In this document: piece after piece, positions 17,684 through 26,341 of the stretch | How the letters are laid out: each line of letters starts with the position of its first letter | Numbering within the stretch: the first letter of the stretch is position 1 | Assembly (NCBI RefSeq): GCF_000427905.1 | Contig: NZ_ATYX01000005.1 | Location: 372,001 to 436,000 of the forward strand | DNA: 64,000 bases | Direction: 5' to 3' | Source of the DNA: Thermocrispum agreste DSM 44070 | GTDB lineage: Bacteria > Actinomycetota > Actinomycetes > Mycobacteriales > Pseudonocardiaceae | Notes under the pieces: model-generated | Seen by the model: the letters and a program-made list of their open reading frames with translations, nothing else | Database searches by the model: none | What the model was told of the DNA's origin: nothing | Translations under genes and position numbers: made by a program

Positions 17684-18669
17684 TCATCACGCAGACCCCG
17701 TTGCGGATCGGCCTGGTCGGCGGCGGCACGGACCTGCCGTCGTTCTACCGCCAGTACGGCGGCCGGGTGCTCAACGCCGCGATCGACAAGTACGTCTACG
17801 TCATCGTCAAGCAGCGCTTCGACGACGACATCTACGTCAACTACTCGCGCAAGGAGATCGTCCGGCACGTCGCCGACCTCGAGCACGAACTGGTGCGCGA
17901 GGCCATGCACATGGCGGGTGTGCACGGCGGTGTGGAGATCACCACCCTCGCCGACATCCCGTCGGCTGGCTCGGGCCTCGGGTCCTCCTCCGCCGTCACG
18001 GTCGGCCTGCTGCAGGCGCTGTTCGCCTACCGCGGGCGGCAGCTGAGCGCCGAGGAGCTGGCCGACCGCGCATGTGCCGTCGAGATCGACCGGTGCCGCA
18101 AACCGATCGGCAAGCAGGACCAGTACGCGGCCGCCTTCGGCGGGGTGAACGACATCCGGTTCGGGCCGGGCGACCAGGTCCGGCTGGAGCCGGTGGTCAT
18201 GGCGGTGGAGGCGCGGCGGAGGTTGCAGGCGGAGCTGATGCTGTTCTTCACCGGGAGCACGCGCAGCGCCACGACGATCCTGTCGGAGCAGAACGCCAAC
18301 ACCAGCGACCGGATCCCGCAGCTGGAGCTGCTGCGCGATCTGGCGGGCGAGGCGGCGGACGGGTTGCGGGCAGGACAGGTCGATGCGCTCGGGGTGGCGT
18401 TGCACAAGGGCTGGCAGGCGAAGCGGACGCTGGCCTCCGGGGTGTCGAACTCGGCCATCGACGCCGCCGTGGAGTCGGCACTGGCGGCGGGCGCGACCGG
18501 CGCCAAGGTGACCGGCGCGGGCGGCGGCGGGTTCCTGCTGGTGACCTGCCCGGTGGGACACCAGCGCGCGGTCCGGGAGCGCCTGTCCGGCATGCGGGAG
18601 CTGCCGATCAAGCTGGAACCGGTGGGCTCGCGGGTGATCTTCAACGTGCACCGGGACATCTGGGGCTGA
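17680..18669 (+). CDS. hddA: D-glycero-alpha-D-manno-heptose-7-phosphate kinase (GHMP family)
   Basis: A 329-residue GHMP kinase with the typical HddA opening (TPLRIGLVGGGTDLPSFY), the ATP-binding motif PSAGSGLGSSSAVTVG near residues 90-105, KQDQYAAAFGGVN, and the C-terminal KVTGAGGGGFLL motif. It phosphorylates the C1 hydroxyl of heptose-7-phosphate, between the isomerase and phosphatase steps of the fused enzyme at 13486-14697. The sequence after its stop loses coding character, so this is the end of the rightward operon. No clear terminator was seen; a weak 6-bp stem (ACGGCC/GGCCGT) lies about 40-60 bases downstream. Confidence 0.88.
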   Translation: MIITQTPLRIGLVGGGTDLPSFYRQYGGRVLNAAIDKYVYVIVKQRFDDDIYVNYSRKEIVRHVADLEHELVREAMHMAGVHGGVEITTLADIPSAGSGLGSSSAVTVGLLQALFAYRGRQLSAEELADRACAVEIDRCRKPIGKQDQYAAAFGGVNDIRFGPGDQVRLEPVVMAVEARRRLQAELMLFFTGSTRSATTILSEQNANTSDRIPQLELLRDLAGEAADGLRAGQVDALGVALHKGWQAKRTLASGVSNSAIDAAVESALAAGATGAKVTGAGGGGFLLVTCPVGHQRAVRERLSGMRELPIKLEPVGSRVIFNVHRDIWG

Positions 18670-19451
18670 CGGGAGACTCGCAGCGACGGACGAGCCCAGG
18701 TACGGCCGCCGCCCACGACCGGCCGTTCACTGCTCGCCGTGGCAACACTCGCCGGGTGACCCAGGACGAACACCTCGCTGAGGCCGACGTCCGGCTCAAA
18801 GTCGGCTGGACTCACGCCACGACGCTGCTCGTGCAACCAGTCAATCAGTTCATGGTGCAGCTGGGAGCGATGTCGGGCAACAACCCGACGGCATCCACCT
18901 CGTCCTGTGCCCTTTTTCTTCCGGTCGTCTCCGCAACGGACGCGGCCGGACAGCAAGAGAGCCATCCCACCTGGGTGGGAGGCTGCCGGTGGACGTGCAT
19001 GGCCGTTACTACCTGACGCGTGAGCGGGTCGGCGAACTCATCGACCTGCTGCAGCAGGTTGCGGACCGGCACGATGACGCCACCGACAGGACACCGCATG
19101 ACGATCGCAGCCTCTGCGGACGGTCCGAACCACGTCGTCACCGCAACCACGACCGACACGGTCGTGGGAAAGGTGACGCCTGCGCTGAGTACCCCCGTCA
19201 GCAAGGTCGTGTCATTGCCCCGCCGGACCGGTGGCCGCCGAATGCAACGCCTCCACACTGTCCGCGAAGTGAAAACTGCGGTCACTTTCCAGCTCACCAG
19301 GGCCAACAGCCACAAAGAGAAGTCCGGGAACGTTCCTGGCACCAAGGCTCGCCAATGGCCACCCAAGTGGTTCGCCGGTGACGAAAGTGACGGATCGGCG
19401 ATCGGTGCGCACGCGAAGGAATTCCTCGGCGACGATTTCGGTAAGTGAAAG
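18670..19451. other. Gene-poor, degraded stretch between operon and toxin remnant
   Basis: No credible intact gene was found here in any frame. Short open frames exist on both strands, but their products are low-complexity or unlike known families. A forward frame ending at 19448 (tail EFLGDDFGK), directly before the toxin-like remnant, could be the end of an antitoxin. A forward stretch near 18989-19075 (YYLTRERVGELIDLLQQVAD) also looks protein-like but runs on without a domain. The region is best read as decayed accessory DNA. Confidence 0.4.
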
Positions 19452-19940
19452 GTGTTCGTGGCAGCGGCCCCTCATTGCTGCCGCGCTCACAAGGGACCCA
19501 GATCACAGCCGGTGGGTAGCAATGTTCGGCGAGCTCGCTGAAACCGATTGCGAGTGCGGCGACCGCCCTCGCCGGCTCCGTCGGAGCGCTGCTCGGACGG
19601 CGGGGAGGCCGCCCGTCCGGCACCGCTTCTCGTCCCGTCCCCGACAGTCGCCGAAGTGTGCTGCCACCTGGGTGAACATGCAGGCGCGCAGGTCGAAGCC
19701 AGCCTTCTCCGATCGTTGGCTGACGGCCAGTTCGTTCCGGTCGAGCTGGTCGAGTGCGATGACCGCCGCATGGCCGAACTCGTACTGAAGTATGCCGATC
19801 TCCCTCTCGGTGGGAGCGACGCGGCAGTCATCGCCGTCGCGGAGCGGCTGCGGGTCACCACGGTGGCGACGATTGACAACCGAGGATTCCACACGGTGCA
19901 GCCGAGGCACGTGCCCTACTTCACACTCCTACCGCACTGA
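19452..19940 (+). pseudogene. VapC-like PIN-domain toxin, frameshifted
   Basis: The C-terminal two thirds (about 19620-19940) read as a PIN domain: LLVPSPTVAEVC with the conserved Glu, LPLGGSDAAVIAVAERL and VATIDNRGF with metal-binding Asp residues, ending HVPYFTLLP. The matching N-terminal piece (PLIAAALTRDPDHSRW…MFGELAE, about 19468-19545) lies in a different frame. The expected first Asp would fall in a third frame just after GTG 19452. At least two indels and about 60 extra bases therefore break the gene. VapC toxins are Mg-dependent RNases; this copy lacks the N-terminal active-site Asp in frame and should be dead. No intact antitoxin gene accompanies it. Confidence 0.6.
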
Positions 19941-20017
19941 AGGCGTTCCGTTCCCGGCCCCGGAAAACAGCTCGGCGAGCACGGAAACGCGGCGGACGGC
20001 AGTTCCGACGTTCAGGT

Positions 20018-20671
20018 ATGCATTCCCGGAACCCGACGTCCCCCGGTGCCCCGCCTGCGCTGCCGTGGACGTTGCGGCCGCTGCTGTCCGTCGCCGGCGT
20101 GCTCGCCGCGACGGTGCTCAGCGCGCTGACCGCCGTCTACGTCAGCGGGCATCGATTGTGGCCGACCGACGGAGTGGAAGGCCCGGCCATCGAGCCACCG
20201 TTGCGCGCCCTCGCGGTAGCCGTCGACGCGCTGGGCGAACCCTTCGGTGCGGTCGTCGTCATCCCGTCGCTCGCTGCCGTGTGCTGGCTGCTTGGCCACC
20301 GACGGCTCGCCGCCCTGGCCGTCGCCGGGCCGGTGCTGACCGTCGCCGTGACTTCGGCGCTCAAACCGCTCACCGGCCGCGTGATCCACGGTGACAACCT
20401 GGCCTTCCCGAGCGGCCACACCGGGATGCTGACCGCCGTCGGCCTGGTCGGCGGCCTGCTGGTGGGAAGCCGGATCACCGCGAATCGCCGGAAGGCCGCC
20501 GTCGTCGCGGTGGGGTCCGCCCTGGCGTGCGGTGTGGCCATGGGCTGGGCACAGACGGTGCTCGTGTCCCACCACCTGACCGACACCGTCGGCGGGCTGT
20601 GCGCGGCGCTGGTCGTCGTCCCGGCCACCGGCTGGGCCATCGACCATCTACCGCAGCTGGGAAGGACATGA
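20018..20671 (+). CDS. PAP2-family phosphatase (membrane)
   Basis: 217 residues with about five to six hydrophobic helices. PAP2 motif 2 is intact (FPSGHTG) and motif 1 is partly present (KPLTGR). In motif 3 the usual SR-x5-H-x3-D appears as AQTVLVSHHLTD, so the conserved Arg is Gln while the His and Asp remain. The family dephosphorylates lipid phosphates such as undecaprenyl pyrophosphate, which would fit carrier recycling in polymer export. Its stop is two bases from the start of the beta-helix gene (ATGACATGG), so the two are co-translated. The start ATG 20018 has no strong Shine-Dalgarno. Confidence 0.78.
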   Translation: MHSRNPTSPGAPPALPWTLRPLLSVAGVLAATVLSALTAVYVSGHRLWPTDGVEGPAIEPPLRALAVAVDALGEPFGAVVVIPSLAAVCWLLGHRRLAALAVAGPVLTVAVTSALKPLTGRVIHGDNLAFPSGHTGMLTAVGLVGGLLVGSRITANRRKAAVVAVGSALACGVAMGWAQTVLVSHHLTDTVGGLCAALVVVPATGWAIDHLPQLGRT

Positions 20672-20672
20672 C

Positions 20673-22175
20673 ATGGCAGGCCGGGCACCCTGGATCGTTC
20701 TGGCGGTGGTGGCCGTCGGGCTCGGCGTCGCCGTGGCGGCCGACAGCGGAGCCCCGGCGCCACCCGTGGGCGCGGCGGCATCGCACGAAACCCCGGCCGC
20801 GGCGGCCGGGAAGGTGTGCGGCACCGGCTCCCTGCGGGGGCCGGCCAAGCCACCCGCGGGAGCGGTCGAGGTCCCCGCGGGCGACAACAGCGACGTCGAC
20901 TTCGCCCGCCCCGGCACCACGTATTGGCTCGCGCCCGGCACGCACACGCTGGGCGACGACGAATTCGCCCAGATCGGCCCGGCCGACGACACCACGTTCG
21001 TCGGAGCTCCCGGCGCCGTGCTGGACGGACGCGGAGTCAACCGCTACGCGTTCGGCGGCAACGCGGCGGGCGTGACCATCCGGCATCTGACCGTGCGGAA
21101 CTTCGCGGCACCACGCGACGAGGGCGTGGTCAACCACGACTCCGGCAACCGATGGCGGATCGAGCACAACACGTTCACCCGGAACAAAGGGGCGGCCATG
21201 ATGGCCGGCTCGGGCCAGCGGATCGTCGGCAACTGCGTCGCGCACAACGGCCAGTACGGGCTCAACGCCTACCAGGCGGGCAACCAGCTCACCGGCCTGC
21301 TGGTGGAAGGCAACGAGTTCACCGGCAACAACACCGACGACTGGGAAGCGAAGGTCGACGGCTGCGGCTGCACCGGCGCGATGAAGTTCTGGTCGGTCGA
21401 CGGCGCCGACATCCGCGGCAACTGGATCCACCGCAACCACGGGCCGGGGATCTGGGCCGACACCAACAACAACGACTTCCTCATCGAGGACAACCTGATC
21501 GAGGCCAACGACGCGCAGGCGATCTTCTACGAGATCAGCTACAACGCCACGATTCGCAACAACGTGCTGCGTCGCAACACGTGGCGGGAAGGCCGTGACT
21601 TCGCCGACCAGGACGACTGGTTCCCGGTCGGCACCGTCTACCTGTCCGAGGCCGGTGGTGAGCCCCGCGTGCAAGCCAGAACGTCGGTGCTGGAGGTCAC
21701 CGGCAACGTCTTCGACAACAACTGGGGCGGGGTCGTCGGCTGGGAGAACTCCGACCGGTTCTGCGGCACCAACACCACGTCGGAATGCACGCTGCTGGTC
21801 GGCGAGGACGAGGGCGACCGCTGCACCGGGTCAGCCATCGAACGTGAACCGTGGTACGACGACTGTCGGTGGAAGACGCAGCGTCTGCGAATCCACGACA
21901 ACACGTTCATCCTCGACGCGGACAAAGTGGACGATGGATGCGAACCCCGCTTCTGTGCCGTGCACGCGCTGGTGGCCAACGTCGGGACCTGGCCGGAGTG
22001 GTCCCCGTACCACGGGCGCAGGGTGCAGCAGGCGATCACGTTCCGCCAGGACAACCGGTGGTACGACAACCGCTACCGCGGGCCGTGGCAGTGGGTGGGC
22101 TACGAGCCGGGCAGGTATCTGACGTTCGACAAGTGGCGGGCAGCGCCCTACCGGCAGGACCCCGGGTCGTCCTGA
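20673..22175 (+). CDS. Secreted right-handed beta-helix protein (copy B)
   Basis: 500 residues. An N-terminal hydrophobic segment (WIVLAVVAVGLGVAVAAD) acts as signal peptide or anchor, without a lipobox. The rest aligns along its length with copy A at 10734-12254: same EFAQI, GAPGAVLDG, RYAFGG, NGQYG-NAYQ, TGNNTDDWEA, GCGCTGA, WADTNNNDF, SYNA-I, DDCRWKT and WSPYHG blocks. Probably a duplicate working on the same polymer. Gene order PAP2-beta-helix differs from copy A, where it lies between the lyase and the polymerase. The catalytic activity (lyase, epimerase or binding) is not deducible. Confidence 0.84.
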   Translation: MAGRAPWIVLAVVAVGLGVAVAADSGAPAPPVGAAASHETPAAAAGKVCGTGSLRGPAKPPAGAVEVPAGDNSDVDFARPGTTYWLAPGTHTLGDDEFAQIGPADDTTFVGAPGAVLDGRGVNRYAFGGNAAGVTIRHLTVRNFAAPRDEGVVNHDSGNRWRIEHNTFTRNKGAAMMAGSGQRIVGNCVAHNGQYGLNAYQAGNQLTGLLVEGNEFTGNNTDDWEAKVDGCGCTGAMKFWSVDGADIRGNWIHRNHGPGIWADTNNNDFLIEDNLIEANDAQAIFYEISYNATIRNNVLRRNTWREGRDFADQDDWFPVGTVYLSEAGGEPRVQARTSVLEVTGNVFDNNWGGVVGWENSDRFCGTNTTSECTLLVGEDEGDRCTGSAIEREPWYDDCRWKTQRLRIHDNTFILDADKVDDGCEPRFCAVHALVANVGTWPEWSPYHGRRVQQAITFRQDNRWYDNRYRGPWQWVGYEPGRYLTFDKWRAAPYRQDPGSS

Positions 22176-22363
22176 CCGGCGTCCACCTGGACATCCGTGT
22201 CGGCGTGGATTACGCGGCCACGGGGCTGGCGGTGCTGGAGGCCGAGTGCGCGCGGCTGGAAAGCCTCGACGGCAAGAAGCTGTACCTGCAGACCGCGGAC
22301 GCCTTCAACGAGTCGTGCCTGACCATGCAGGACGTCGAGGGCAATGAGATCCGCCTGGACTGA
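22172..22363 (+). pseudogene. VOC-family protein, 3' fragment
   Basis: A 63-codon open stretch reading GVHLDIRVGVD…AECARLESL and ending TMQDVEGNEIRLD before a TGA. This is the C-terminal half of a vicinal-oxygen-chelate (glyoxalase-like) protein, with the conserved final metal-binding Glu in DVEGNE. It starts inside the end of the beta-helix gene and has no start codon or N-terminal half on this strand. The matching 5' half lies on the opposite strand at about 22590-22836. Confidence 0.6.
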
Positions 22364-22398
22364 CCGGGGCCGCCTGCGGTGCCAGCCCCACGGGCACG

Positions 22399-22567
22399 GC
22401 TCGCCGGTCCTGGGTGAACGGGAGGGGTGAGCTCGTCCCGGGTGCGCGGGTGCGCCGGTCCTGGGTGAACGGGAGGGGTGAGCTCGTCCCGGGTGCGCGG
22501 GTGCGCTGGTGCTGGGTGAACGGGAGGGGCAAGCTCGTCCCGGGTCCACGGTGCGCCGGTCCTGGGC
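22399..22567. repeat. 51-bp tandem repeat, about 3.3 copies
   Basis: Copies begin near 22399, 22450 and 22501, with a partial fourth at 22551-22567. Each starts with a variant of GTGCGCCGGTCCTGGGTG and contains GGGAGGGG and AGCTCGTCCCGGGT. Copies 1 and 2 are almost identical; copy 3 has several changes. The unit is a multiple of three, so it stays open in several frames, but no gene uses it. It separates the two VOC gene fragments. Confidence 0.85.
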
Positions 22568-22589
22568 CGGCTGGACGGCGTGCCGGGCG

Positions 22590-22836
22590 GATCTCGACCA
22601 CCTTGCCCTCCGGCACGCGCCGGAGGAACCGCCGTGGGCCGACGCCGGGCGGATTCTGGCACGCCCAGCAAGCGCGCCCTGTTCCTCCGACGGCGGCGAA
22701 GCGTCGAAGCCGTCCCACCAGCCGAACCTCCTGAGAGCGGGCGGGTCGACATGGCCAAGGCAGCCTTCCAGAACTCCGCCACCGCTCTCGGGTCGGCGCA
22801 ATCGAACGTGACCCGGGACTGTCGTACCTCAGCCAT
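22590..22836 (-). pseudogene. VOC-family protein, 5' fragment with frameshifts
   Basis: Read leftward from ATG 22836, the sequence starts AEVRQSRVTFDCADPRAVA followed by EFWKAAL, the classic opening of an actinobacterial VOC/glyoxalase-like protein. After that the frame is lost. A piece with GWWDGFDASPPSEEQ lies in a second frame, and PPGVGPRRFLRRVPEGKVV, the mid-protein motif, in a third. It ends where the natural continuation (HLDIRV…) would start, but that continuation is found on the other strand at 22172-22363. Together the two fragments would make a normal ~145-residue protein. Confidence 0.6.
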
Positions 22837-22857
22837 CCGGCCGCCTAGCGGCGGGCG

Positions 22858-24174
22858 TCAGGCGTAGCGACGGAAAACCGGCTTGATCGAACGGCCACCC
22901 ATCCACGGGGTCGGGTCGCCCGCCTCGAGCGCTTTCCGATACACGACGCAGGCCTGTGCGACGACGTCGACCGTCTTGTCGATGTCGGCGAACGTCAAGG
23001 CGTTGCTCACCACGAACGACGGGCCGATGACACCGTTGAGGATCAGCTGCCGCATGAACAGCGTCCGGTACTGCTGCGACGGCTGCTTGTTCTCGTCGAG
23101 CGTGGCGAAGACCAAGGCGCACGGCCTGCCGCGCACCACGAGGTGCTCACCCACCCCCATGGCCTCGGTGACCTCGCGAACCCCGGCAGCGAGCCGCTCC
23201 CCCAACGCGTGCATGTTCCCGACGACGTCCTGCTCCCGGTAGACGTCCATCACCGCCACCGCGGCGGCCAGCGCATGCGTCTCGGCACCGTGGGTCGTCG
23301 ACAGCAGAAACACCCGTTCCCGGTGATCACGCAGCCCGCCGAGTTCCATCACGTCCCGACGCCCGGCCAGCGCGGAGACGGCGAAGCCGTTGCCCAGCGC
23401 CTTGCCGAACGTGGACAGGTCCGGCACCACCCCGTACAGACCCTGCGCACCGGAGGCCGACCACCGGAATCCGGTGATCATCTCGTCGAAGACGAGCAGG
23501 CAGCCGTACTGGTCCGCCAGCTGCCGCAACCCCTGCAGATAGCCGGGCGGAGGTTCGCGCATCGCGGCCGGCTCGAGCACCAGGCACGCGATGTCGCCCG
23601 GGTGCCGTCGCAGCAGCTCCTCCACCGCGGCGAGATCGCCGTACGGGAAGGTGACGGTCAGCGCCGCGATCTCGTCGGGGATGCCAGCCGCCATCGGCGT
23701 GGTCGCCACGAACCAGTCGTCGACCGAGAAGAACGGCTGGTCGCGGCACAGCGCCACCAGGCGGCGGCCGGTCGCGGCCCTGGCGAGCCGGACGGCCGCG
23801 GTGGTCACGTCGGAGCCGTTCTTGGCGAACTTGACCATCTCCGCCGTGGGCACCGTGGCGAGGAACCGCTCGGCGGCCACGGCTTCGATCACGCTGGGCC
23901 GGACGAAGTTGCTGCCCCGGTCCAGCTCCCGGCGCACCGCCGCGAGCACCCGGGGGTGGGCGTGGCCGAGGGTCACGGACTTCATCCCCGAGCCGTATTC
24001 GATGTAGCGATTGCCGTCGACGTCCCACACGTAGGCACCGCGACCGTGGGAGATCACCGGGTCCAGCGCTTGCGGATACTGGTCGGATCCCTTGGCGTAG
24101 GTGTGCGCGCCGCCGGGGATCAGCGCGTGCAGGCGCTGGTTGAGCTCGGCCGACTTGGGCAGCGGGTGATTCAT
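22858..24174 (-). CDS. Class III aminotransferase (glutamate-1-semialdehyde aminomutase-like)
   Basis: A 438-residue PLP enzyme of fold type I. PGGAHTYAKG and GRGAYVWDVDGNRYIEYGSG open the protein, FDEMITGFRW holds the PLP-binding Asp, and STFGKALGNG contains the Schiff-base Lys. It is closest in pattern to glutamate-1-semialdehyde 2,1-aminomutases. As the last gene of a leftward polysaccharide operon it more likely aminates a sugar or supplies a small amino substituent than takes part in haem synthesis (inference). ATG 24174 overlaps the upstream pyruvyltransferase stop. Confidence 0.85.
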   Translation of the reverse strand: MNHPLPKSAELNQRLHALIPGGAHTYAKGSDQYPQALDPVISHGRGAYVWDVDGNRYIEYGSGMKSVTLGHAHPRVLAAVRRELDRGSNFVRPSVIEAVAAERFLATVPTAEMVKFAKNGSDVTTAAVRLARAATGRRLVALCRDQPFFSVDDWFVATTPMAAGIPDEIAALTVTFPYGDLAAVEELLRRHPGDIACLVLEPAAMREPPPGYLQGLRQLADQYGCLLVFDEMITGFRWSASGAQGLYGVVPDLSTFGKALGNGFAVSALAGRRDVMELGGLRDHRERVFLLSTTHGAETHALAAAVAVMDVYREQDVVGNMHALGERLAAGVREVTEAMGVGEHLVVRGRPCALVFATLDENKQPSQQYRTLFMRQLILNGVIGPSFVVSNALTFADIDKTVDVVAQACVVYRKALEAGDPTPWMGGRSIKPVFRRYA

Positions 24175-25421
24175 GGCGAACTCCTTGCTCGGTTCGCGAA
24201 CAACGTCCGGTCCAGCACCGCGAACTGACGGTCCAGTTCCCCCCTGGCCTGCCTGCTGCGCTCGCGCAACTGTTCGGCGCGCTCGGTGCGGACGGCCTGC
24301 AGCTTGGTGAACCGGTCGATCAGGTCGTCCAGGGTGATCGAGCGCGCGGGCACGCAGAACTCGCCCATGCCCATGGCGGACATCAACACGTCGTGCTTGT
24401 CCGCGTAGCTGATCGACAGCGTCGGCTTGCCGAGCTTCAGCCCGCAGAGCACGTTGTGGTAGCGGGTGGCCACCACGATCTCCACGTTGGCCATCTGCTC
24501 CATCAGCTCGCCCAGTGTGGTGGCTCGCGGCGCGCCGATGGACGCGGCCTTGTCCGGCCGGTAGCGGAGCGCGTCCGCCAGGACCTCGACACGGACCTCG
24601 TCGTCCTCCACGTCGCCGAGGAAGAGCCGGACGTCGTAGCCGGCGTCGAACAGCCAGTGCACGAACTTCTTCATCGTCTCCACGTAGTTGCGCTGCAGTT
24701 CGTCGGCGTGCTGCCGGTCCTCGTTCCCGCCGCGGTAGGCCATCAGCCCGACACCGACACGCCCTGCGGGATTCCTGCTGGGGCTGGGCGACGGCAGCGC
24801 GAAGGCCAGATCCGGATAGACCTTGTCGGCCGAGACGTCGACACCCATGTCGGCCACCGCATCACGCGACAGCTCGTCCCGGTACGACCGGTAGTCCGCC
24901 AGCTGCGCCCCCTTGGCGAACAACCACCGGGTCACGCGTTCCCGGATCACGTTCGCCCCGACGCTGATCAGCGCCACCTTGGTGCCGAACTGCCTGGCCG
25001 CCACGCCGAGCCAGAACAGCGAGTACGGAAACGCCCACGGACGCACCGGGGTCGTCGTCTCCAGCACACCCATGCCGGGCACGATCACCACGTCGTACTT
25101 GCGTACCCAGGCGAACGTGCGGAACGGGTCGAGCAGTTTGCCGACGATCTTGAGCACGGCCGACGGCAGACCCCTGGTCGACCATGCATGCGCCTCGTAC
25201 CACTGCATCGAGGTCGCCGACGCACCGTAGCGGGCCGACGCCTCCTCGGGCCCCATGCAGAAGAAGCCCAGCTGGACATCGGGATACCGGGCCCGCAGGT
25301 CGGTGACGACGGCTTCCAGCGACCCGTCGTTACCGAGGTTGCCCGAACAAAGGATGCCGAACATGCCGACCCGGGCCGCGCCGGGCGACGTCCTCTTCCG
25401 GAAGAAACGGAGCAAGGTCAT
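24171..25421 (-). CDS. Polysaccharide pyruvyltransferase-family protein
   Basis: 416 residues. FGILCSGNLGNDGSLEAVV near the N-terminus and a C-terminal VVATRYHNVLCGLKLGKPTLSISYADK block are hallmarks of the CsaB/WcaK polysaccharide pyruvyltransferase family. That family transfers pyruvate from PEP to a sugar as a ketal, adding negative charge. There is no signal peptide or membrane helix. The ATG at 25421 forms ATGA with the stop of the GT2 gene and removes a non-conserved upstream extension of the frame. It probably decorates the repeat unit on the cytoplasmic side. Confidence 0.85.
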   Translation of the reverse strand: MTLLRFFRKRTSPGAARVGMFGILCSGNLGNDGSLEAVVTDLRARYPDVQLGFFCMGPEEASARYGASATSMQWYEAHAWSTRGLPSAVLKIVGKLLDPFRTFAWVRKYDVVIVPGMGVLETTTPVRPWAFPYSLFWLGVAARQFGTKVALISVGANVIRERVTRWLFAKGAQLADYRSYRDELSRDAVADMGVDVSADKVYPDLAFALPSPSPSRNPAGRVGVGLMAYRGGNEDRQHADELQRNYVETMKKFVHWLFDAGYDVRLFLGDVEDDEVRVEVLADALRYRPDKAASIGAPRATTLGELMEQMANVEIVVATRYHNVLCGLKLGKPTLSISYADKHDVLMSAMGMGEFCVPARSITLDDLIDRFTKLQAVRTERAEQLRERSRQARGELDRQFAVLDRTLFANRARSSP

Positions 25422-26308
25422 GACTCCTGGTTCTGCAGCACGGCGGGCGCGCCGGCGACGTCGGCACGGCGCACACCGGCCCGGCAGGCAAGCCACTGCG
25501 TCAGATGGCGGTAACACGTCAGCCGATCGGCCACGGACAGCGGAGCTCGGTAGATGGCACGGACCAGGCCGGCCAGGAACTCGGCGTACAGCCGGGCAGT
25601 GGACTGCGTACCGCGGCGAGGTTCCAGCTTGGCGCACACCGACGGCACCGACCCGGAGTTCTCGATCCGGCCCGGGTGCTCGCGCCGGAAGTACAGCACT
25701 TCCGGTACCTGGTGGAACGGCCCGTGCAAGGACAGCTCCATCACCAGCTTCCGTCCCGCGTTGTGGTAGCTGGCGTGCGGTGCGATCCGCCGCAGCACGC
25801 TGGTGCGGATCACGCCGTAGAAGTCGTCTCCGCCTTCGGTGAGCAGCAAGCTGCGGAAGCGCTCCGGGGCGTACGGTGAATCGGTGGCCAGGGTGTAGTC
25901 GTAGGTGCCGATGACCTCACCGTGCTCGCCTGCCGTGCCCATGTAGGCGTGCGCCAGCACGATGTCCGGCATCTCGTCGAGGGCTTCCACACAGCGGCGG
26001 AGCAGGTCGGCGCCGTACAGGTCGTCGTGCGCGGCCCACTTGAAGTATTCGCCACGAGCGTACTGGACGACCACGTTGTGGTTGGGCCCGGCGCCGATGT
26101 TGACCTCCTGGCGCAGATACCTGATGCGGGAGTCGGCCGCGGCGTACTTGCGGCAGATCTCCGGCGTGCCGTCGGTGGAGGCGTTGTCGGAGATGATCAG
26201 CTCGAAGTCGGTGTAGGTCTGGGACAGCAGCGCGTCGAGTGCCTTGGCGAGGTAGTTCTCGCCGTTGTACACCGGGAGGCCGACGCTCAATCGGGGTGCG
26301 GCAGTCAT
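25418..26308 (-). CDS. GT2 family glycosyltransferase
   Basis: A 296-residue GT-A inverting glycosyltransferase. It opens RLSVGLPVYNGENYLAKAL, then ELIISDNASTDGT for nucleotide binding, and the metal-binding acidic motif in KWAAHDDLYG. The C-terminal third is less conserved. No membrane helices are visible. It is preceded by the flippase with a 33-bp gap and overlaps the pyruvyltransferase start. It transfers one sugar of the repeat unit; donor unknown. Confidence 0.9.
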   Translation of the reverse strand: MTAAPRLSVGLPVYNGENYLAKALDALLSQTYTDFELIISDNASTDGTPEICRKYAAADSRIRYLRQEVNIGAGPNHNVVVQYARGEYFKWAAHDDLYGADLLRRCVEALDEMPDIVLAHAYMGTAGEHGEVIGTYDYTLATDSPYAPERFRSLLLTEGGDDFYGVIRTSVLRRIAPHASYHNAGRKLVMELSLHGPFHQVPEVLYFRREHPGRIENSGSVPSVCAKLEPRRGTQSTARLYAEFLAGLVRAIYRAPLSVADRLTCYRHLTQWLACRAGVRRADVAGAPAVLQNQES

Positions 26309-26341
26309 GGTGTCCTCATTTCGCTCGGGTCGCTCATGTCG

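Noticed and set aside
22399-22567. CRISPR-like array
   Set aside because: Units are directly abutting with no unique spacers, and no cas genes are present.
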